DNA from: DAOMFM01 sp035429825
GTDB taxonomy: Bacteria > Acidobacteriota > Blastocatellia > UBA7656 > JADIYM01
DNA length: 18,743 bases
Direction of reading: 5' to 3'
Assembly: GCA_044224215.1 (NCBI GenBank)
Contig: JBGAKX010000090.1
Coordinates: forward strand, 1-18,743
Made by a program: the position numbers and the translations under genes
Notes under the pieces: generated by a model
The model's database searches: none
Told to the model about the DNA's origin: nothing
Seen by the model: the letters and a program-made list of their open reading frames with translations, nothing else
Part shown: positions 14,666 to 18,743 of the stretch, piece after piece
Layout of the letters: each line of letters starts with the position of its first letter
How positions within the stretch are numbered: position 1 is the stretch's first letter

Positions 14666-15757
14666 ATGTCCGAGACATTCACACCGTCGCCGCTCTTTGC
14701 TCGTGTCGAGCGCGCGCGTCGCCGGCGGCCGACGTTCAAGGACGAGTTCATCACGCTCGCGCACGGCGGCGGCGGGCGCGCGATGCGCGATCTCGTCGAA
14801 GGGCTGTTTCTCGACTACCTGCGGTGCCCCATGCTCGAACTGCTCGAGGACCAGGCGGTCTTTGAGGTCGCGGGCAACGGTCGTCCCGCGCGGATGGCAT
14901 TCACGACCGACTCGTACGTCGTGTCGCCGATCTTCTTCCCAGGTGGCGACATCGGGCGGCTTGCGATCGCCGGAACCGTCAACGACCTTGCGATGAGCGG
15001 CGCGCGGCCGCTGTATCTGTCAGTCGGTTTCGTTCTCGAGGAGGGTTTTCCTGTGGCGGACCTGCGCCGCGTGCTCGCGTCGATGCGCGCGACAGCCGAC
15101 GAGGCGGGCGTGCAGGTCGTCACGGGCGACACCAAGGTCGTGCAGCGCGGCTCGGCCGACAAGATCTTCATCAACACGGCGGGGGTCGGGATCATCGAGC
15201 ACGGCGCGACGCTTTCGGCGCGGTCGGCGCAGGTCGGCGATCGTGTCATCCTGAGCGGCACAATGGGTGATCACGGAACGACGATCATGGCCGCGCGCGG
15301 CGAGCTCGAGCTCGAGACGGAGATCGAGAGCGACGTGGCGCCTCTCGGCTCGCTCGTCGAATCGATGTTCGGAGTGACGAGCGAGATCCGCGCGCTTCGC
15401 GACCCGACGCGCGGCGGCGTGGCGACGACGCTCAACGAGTTCGCACTCGGTTCGGAGGTGTGCGTTCGAATCTACGAGGACCGGCTCCCCGTCCGCGAAG
15501 AGGTCAAGGGTGCGAGCGAGATCCTCGGGCTCGATCCGCTCTACATCGCAAACGAAGGCAAGCTGGTTGCGATCGTCGCGCCGGAGGCGGCGGAGGCGCT
15601 CGTCGCGCGCATGCGCGAGCACCCGCTCGGGCGCGATGCCGCGATCATCGGCGACGTGGCGGCCGAGCCTCCTGGGATCGTGGTCATGAACACGGCGTTC
15701 GGCGGAACGCGAATCGTCGATATGCTCGTCGGCGAGCAGTTGCCGCGGATCTGCTGA
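14666..15757 (+). CDS. hypE: Carbamoyl dehydratase HypE
   Basis: A 363-residue protein of the PurM/AIRS fold that dehydrates its own carbamoylated C-terminal Cys to thiocyanate. The ATP-binding start LAHGGGGRAMRDLVEG, TTDSYVVSPIFFPGGDIG and the segment LSGTMGDHGTTIM are typical. The chain ends in PRIC, so the catalytic Cys is C363. GGGAGG (14655-14660) supports ATG 14666. The N-terminus is about 25 residues longer than most HypE before the conserved FITLAHGGGG block; a start further upstream in the same frame only shadows hypD. Confidence 0.97.
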   Translation: MSETFTPSPLFARVERARRRRPTFKDEFITLAHGGGGRAMRDLVEGLFLDYLRCPMLELLEDQAVFEVAGNGRPARMAFTTDSYVVSPIFFPGGDIGRLAIAGTVNDLAMSGARPLYLSVGFVLEEGFPVADLRRVLASMRATADEAGVQVVTGDTKVVQRGSADKIFINTAGVGIIEHGATLSARSAQVGDRVILSGTMGDHGTTIMAARGELELETEIESDVAPLGSLVESMFGVTSEIRALRDPTRGGVATTLNEFALGSEVCVRIYEDRLPVREEVKGASEILGLDPLYIANEGKLVAIVAPEAAEALVARMREHPLGRDAAIIGDVAAEPPGIVVMNTAFGGTRIVDMLVGEQLPRIC

Positions 15758-15775
15758 GGCTGCGAGGATCCGCCG

Positions 15776-16489
15776 ATGCCGACATCCGTTTCAACAATCT
15801 CGATGCTCGTGCTCGGCTTTGTGCTCGGGCTGCGCCACGCAATCGAGGCGGATCACCTTGCTGCGGTGTCGACGATCGTCACCGAGCGCAAGACGACGCT
15901 CGGCGCCGCGCTGGTGGGGACGTTCTGGGGCATCGGGCACGCGGCGTCGCTGGTCATCGCCGGGCTGGTGATGATCCTCCTTCGTGTCCAGATCGGCGAA
16001 CAGACGGCGCGCGGGCTCGAGTTCTGCGTGGCCCTCATGCTGATCGGGCTCGGGTCGAACGCGCTGTGGAAGCTCGCGCGCGGTGGGCACGTGCACACGC
16101 ACGTCCACGCGCACGGTCTGCGCGTCCACGAACACCCACACGTGCACGAGCACGCGGCCGACGCGACGCCTCACTCGACATCGCACCACGAGTACGGGTT
16201 TGCGAAGCGTCCGCTGATCGTCGGGATGGTCCACGGAATGGCGGGCAGCGCGGCGTTGATGCTGCTGGTGCTGTCGACGGTCTCGTCGCCGGTGGTCGGG
16301 CTTGCGTACGTGGCAGTGTTCGGGGTCGGATCGATCGCCGGGATGACGATCATGAGCGCGCTGTTCAGCCTGCCGTTGCGATTCACGGCGCACCGGTTTG
16401 CGCACGCGGACCGCGCGATGCGGTGCATCGCCGGGCTGTTCGGGCTCGGGTTCGGGCTCTACCTGGCGTACGAGATCGCGTTCGAGTAG
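15776..16489 (+). CDS. Nickel permease, NiCoT/UreH-like, with His-rich loop
   Basis: A 237-residue inner-membrane protein with about six hydrophobic segments. The first helix carries the nickel/cobalt signature H21-x4-D26-H27 in GLRHAIEADHLAAV. GTFWGIGHAASL and HGMAGSAALMLLVLS are further family signatures. Residues 105-138 form a cytoplasmic-looking loop with 13 His. It is the last + strand gene of the cluster, 18 bases after hypE, so it most likely supplies nickel to the maturation system. Short length suits the UreH-like branch rather than the eight-helix NixA/HoxN type; cobalt transport cannot be excluded. Confidence 0.9.
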   Translation: MPTSVSTISMLVLGFVLGLRHAIEADHLAAVSTIVTERKTTLGAALVGTFWGIGHAASLVIAGLVMILLRVQIGEQTARGLEFCVALMLIGLGSNALWKLARGGHVHTHVHAHGLRVHEHPHVHEHAADATPHSTSHHEYGFAKRPLIVGMVHGMAGSAALMLLVLSTVSSPVVGLAYVAVFGVGSIAGMTIMSALFSLPLRFTAHRFAHADRAMRCIAGLFGLGFGLYLAYEIAFE

Positions 16490-16497
16490 GAAGACAG

Positions 16498-16533
16498 GCC
16501 GCAGATCAACGCAGATCTACGCGAATCTGCGGC
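16498..16533. repeat. Palindromic repeat family B copy 1, possible bidirectional terminator
   Basis: Nine-base perfect arms GCCGCAGAT (16498-16506) and ATCTGCGGC (16525-16533) flank a further GCAGAT/CGAAT-rich centre. It lies between the convergent permease and Reeler-like genes, eight bases after the permease stop and four bases before the other gene's stop codon. Its position suits termination from both sides. Confidence 0.75.
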
Positions 16534-16537
16534 TCTC

Positions 16538-17413
16538 TTACCTGCTTGCCGAGACCGGAGCGGATGCGGCGTTGCCCGGATTCACCACGACGATCGACAC
16601 GGTCGTGCCCGCAGGCCAGGCTGTGGACACGGTCATGCCACCGGGTGTGCTCTGGGCCGACTTCTTGACGATCCACTTTGTGCCCTTTGCATTCAGCACA
16701 AGCGGAAACGTCTCGGTCGCCGTCGTGGCTCCGCCGGACAATTGCAGTTCTGCGCCCTGTTCGATATTCGACCCGTTGTTCTGAAGGATGAGCTTGCCGT
16801 TCTTGAACACGGGTGCGATGACCATCGGCGTTGTGACGCCCGATTTCACCGACGTTGTATACGTGCTGTCACCCGACGCGCTGCCATTGTTGTTTGCGGC
16901 GAGCCCCGACGCATAGAACGTGATGCGGCCCTTGTCGTTCGCCGGAGCCGTCCATGCGAGCCGCCACGATGCATTCTGGGACTGTCCCGGGAACGTCCCC
17001 GACGACGAGTTGTCGACGTACACGCGCCCGGAGAATGCGCCGCCGCCGTTGACCATTCGTGTGGTCGTCGCGTCGATGACGCTAAACGTCCCGACGCCGC
17101 GGTTGTTGGGATCGAGCGCCGTCACCTGGAATCCCCAGGCACGCGCCGTCGAATGCGACACACGGACCGTCAGCGTGTACTGCTGACCGGGCTCGTAGAC
17201 GTCCGGGACGCCCGAGAGCGCCACCGATCCGGCGTTGTCGTTGAGCACGCCGCCGTGACACCTGGCGCACGAGTCCTCGCCTGGAGCGGCGGTGTGACCC
17301 GACGGCGAGCCCGACGGATACGCGGATATGGCCGTGGCAGTGACGGCAATGACAATCGAGGCCTTGAGCCAGCGACTCCATCGCTGGCCGTGAACGCTTG
17401 AGCGCGACATCAT
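16538..17413 (-). CDS. Secreted choice-of-anchor V/Reeler-like protein with one haem motif
   Basis: A 291-residue exported protein. A basic start and a hydrophobic core (WLKASIVIAVTATAISA) form a signal peptide. A single c-type haem-like motif CARCH at residues 49-53 sits in a TAAPGEDSCARCHGG context, followed by a Reeler/choice-of-anchor V beta domain (about 60-190; GQQYTLTVRVSHS, AWGFQVTAL, DKGRITFYASGLAAN). A second Ig-like beta region (about 200-285) ends the protein with no anchor or sorting tail that I recognise. ATG 17413 or the adjacent 17410 may be the start; GGGGGG lies seven bases upstream on that strand. Similar proteins occur in acidobacteria. The function is unknown and it is probably unrelated to the hydrogenase. 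Confidence 0.85.
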   Translation of the reverse strand: MMSRSSVHGQRWSRWLKASIVIAVTATAISAYPSGSPSGHTAAPGEDSCARCHGGVLNDNAGSVALSGVPDVYEPGQQYTLTVRVSHSTARAWGFQVTALDPNNRGVGTFSVIDATTTRMVNGGGAFSGRVYVDNSSSGTFPGQSQNASWRLAWTAPANDKGRITFYASGLAANNNGSASGDSTYTTSVKSGVTTPMVIAPVFKNGKLILQNNGSNIEQGAELQLSGGATTATETFPLVLNAKGTKWIVKKSAQSTPGGMTVSTAWPAGTTVSIVVVNPGNAASAPVSASR

Positions 17414-17513
17414 GAAGGTACCCCCCGTGTTCGTTCGCTGCGCCCCGTGCGTTTCAGCACGTCATCACTCTCAATAGAGCCACTGTCCTCGCCAGAAATA
17501 CACTTGGATGTAA
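17414..17513. other. Intergenic region between two minus-strand genes
   Basis: No gene is seen here. On the minus strand it would hold the promoter of the Reeler-like gene, but no convincing -35/-10 pair stands out. A small hairpin with five-base arms (CGTGC 17446-17450, GCACG 17457-17461) lies in the leader side. Base composition is less GC-rich around 17465-17512 than in the genes. Confidence 0.4.
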
Positions 17514-17545
17514 CGCAGATTTGCGCAAATTTGCGTCAATCTGCG
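17514..17545. repeat. Palindromic repeat family B copy 2
   Basis: Seven-base arms CGCAGAT (17514-17520) and ATCTGCG (17539-17545) enclose a TTGCGCAA palindrome (17521-17528) and a third TTGCG unit. It resembles the copy at 16498-16533 in arms and length but has a different centre. It lies immediately after the amylase stop on the minus strand and may be its terminator. Confidence 0.7.
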
Positions 17546-17546
17546 G

Positions 17547-18743
17547 CTAGTCTCTGTCTCCGCCGAACGACCGCCTCACGACGCGATAGCCCCACGCGTC
17601 GAGCGTGACGTCCGGAAGCGTCGCGTCCGCCTGCGTCATCAGGTCGACCCAGCCGCCGCCATCGGGCGCCTGGACCATTCCCGTAAACGGCCGGTTCGAG
17701 AAGTTGATCGCGACGACGATCTCCTCACCTCCACCGGACCTGCGAAACGTCACGATGCGCGACTCGTCGGAGTTCTTCAGCCACTCGAGCCGCCCGGAGG
17801 TGAGCGCCGGATGCGACTTTCTGAGCGCGATCATCTGGCGATAGAACGCCGGAAACTGTGGGCGCCGTTTCTCGATCGGCCAGAATATCGGGATCGTGTA
17901 GAACAGCGCAGGGTCGCCCGATTCGCTGGTGTCGCCGACCTCCTGGCCGTTGTAGATCATCGGCACGCCATCGAGCGTGAACATCAGCACCGACGACGCC
18001 AGCGCCGCGGGCGCGCCAAACCGCGCAATCGCGCGCGGCTCGTCGTGGTTGTCGGTGTAGCGCATTCGCAGCGCGCCCGTCGGATACTTGGCCGCATCCG
18101 CCTCCCACGTCGCGCGGAACTCGCTCGCGGGTTGCCGGCCCTGCACGACGGCGGTCAGCGTGCGCGAGAGCGGCCACGAATAGTCGAGGTCGAACGCACG
18201 CACGACGAGCTCGGGCGTGTCGGCTTCGGCGAGCATGACCGTGTCGGGTTTCACACGGTCGAGTTCGGCGCGTGCCTGCTCCCAGAAGTCGGTGGGCACT
18301 TCGGCGGCAACGTCGCAGCGGAACCCGTCGAGGTCAAAGTCCGTCAGCCAGAACTTGAGCATGTCGATCATGTAGCGACGGAGATTCGGATTGTCGTAGT
18401 TCAGCTCGGCGACGTCGGACCAGTCGTGCGGCGACGCGACCTTTCCTGAGGCGTCGCGAACGTAGAAGTCGGGATGCTTCATCATCACCGAGTCCCACGC
18501 CGTGTGGTTGGCGACAATGTCGATGATCACCTTCATGCCGCGGCGGTGGGCTTCGGCGATCAGACGTTTGAGGTCTCCCGCCTTCCCGTAATCCGGGTTG
18601 ATCGCGTAGTAGTCGCGAACGGCGTACGGACTGCCGATTGGGCCCTTGCGCTTGACCTTGCCGATGGGGTGGATCGGCATGAGCCAAAGGATCGTGACGC
18701 CGAGCTCCTTCAGCCGATCGAGTTGAGCCGTGACGCCGTTGAA
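17547..18743 (-). CDS. GH13 alpha-amylase-family glycoside hydrolase (5'-truncated)
   Basis: The C-terminal 398 residues of a GH13 enzyme; the frame is open to the window edge, so the start is missing. The four family regions are visible in order: IDIVANH (region I), GFRCDVA with the nucleophile Asp (II), MLAEAD with the acid/base Glu (III) and YTDNHDE with the transition-state Asp (IV). The visible upstream part begins in the barrel with LGVTILWLMPIHPIG. A C-terminal beta domain (about the last 90 residues) follows. It probably acts on alpha-glucans; maltogenic, oligosaccharide-cleaving or trehalose-type specificity cannot be told. The catalytic residues are intact. It reads away from the hydrogenase cluster and appears unrelated. 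Confidence 0.93.
   Translation of the reverse strand, partial: FNGVTAQLDRLKELGVTILWLMPIHPIGKVKRKGPIGSPYAVRDYYAINPDYGKAGDLKRLIAEAHRRGMKVIIDIVANHTAWDSVMMKHPDFYVRDASGKVASPHDWSDVAELNYDNPNLRRYMIDMLKFWLTDFDLDGFRCDVAAEVPTDFWEQARAELDRVKPDTVMLAEADTPELVVRAFDLDYSWPLSRTLTAVVQGRQPASEFRATWEADAAKYPTGALRMRYTDNHDEPRAIARFGAPAALASSVLMFTLDGVPMIYNGQEVGDTSESGDPALFYTIPIFWPIEKRRPQFPAFYRQMIALRKSHPALTSGRLEWLKNSDESRIVTFRRSGGGEEIVVAINFSNRPFTGMVQAPDGGGWVDLMTQADATLPDVTLDAWGYRVVRRSFGGDRD

Noticed and set aside
16742..17401. 219-codon + strand frame opposite the Reeler-like gene
   Set aside because: The minus-strand gene has a signal peptide, a haem motif and a coherent beta domain; the + frame is a shadow with no motif.

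Overview
This high-GC window carries a nearly complete gene cluster for a group 1h (actinobacterial-type, formerly group 5) [NiFe] hydrogenase. These are the oxygen-tolerant, high-affinity uptake enzymes that oxidise trace or atmospheric H2 in dormant aerobic soil bacteria. The cluster runs on the + strand from about 1.5 to 16.5 kb and includes structural, accessory, maturation and nickel-uptake genes. The host is most likely an acidobacterium, perhaps of the Vicinamibacteria type. This is inferred from the base composition, two families of short palindromic intergenic repeats, and a downstream secreted protein with one haem motif; no rRNA or marker gene is present to prove it.

Layout. (1) 1-1292: the 3' end of a NarL-family sensor histidine kinase, overlapping by 4 bases its NarL/FixJ response regulator. 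(2) 1293-1507: a control region with an 81-bp imperfect hairpin repeat, a NarL-box-like dyad, a candidate sigma-70 promoter and a near-perfect 11-bp dyad over the -10. (3) 1508-7657: hhyS, hhyL, then five small accessory genes (NifU-like, DUF5947-like, DUF6084-like and two unrecognised) packed with abutting or overlapping stop/start codons. (4) 7654-9063: the large-subunit protease, a 77-residue single-helix membrane protein and a YceI-like protein without a signal peptide. (5) 9095-12682: hypA, hypB, hypF, hypC. (6) 12683-12807: a second copy of the hairpin repeat. (7) 12808-16489: a GmhA-like SIS isomerase, hypD, hypE and a NiCoT/UreH-like nickel permease with a His-rich loop. (8) 16490-18743: two minus-strand genes, a secreted choice-of-anchor/Reeler-like protein with a CxxCH motif and the 3' part of a GH13 alpha-amylase-family enzyme. 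A different palindromic repeat lies at each end of the first of these.

How it works together. The permease brings in nickel, HypA/HypB deliver it, HypF/HypE make the cyanide ligands, and HypC/HypD assemble the Fe(CN)2CO unit. The protease then trims the HhyL tail after nickel insertion, and HhyS/HhyL form the enzyme. No Tat signal, membrane-anchor cytochrome or HhyE-like electron-transfer gene is visible, so the electron route to the respiratory chain must use the uncharacterised accessory genes or something encoded elsewhere. The most interesting unexplained material is the coupled accessory block, the tiny membrane protein, the cytoplasmic YceI-like protein, the sugar-phosphate isomerase inside the hyp genes, and the control region upstream of hhyS.
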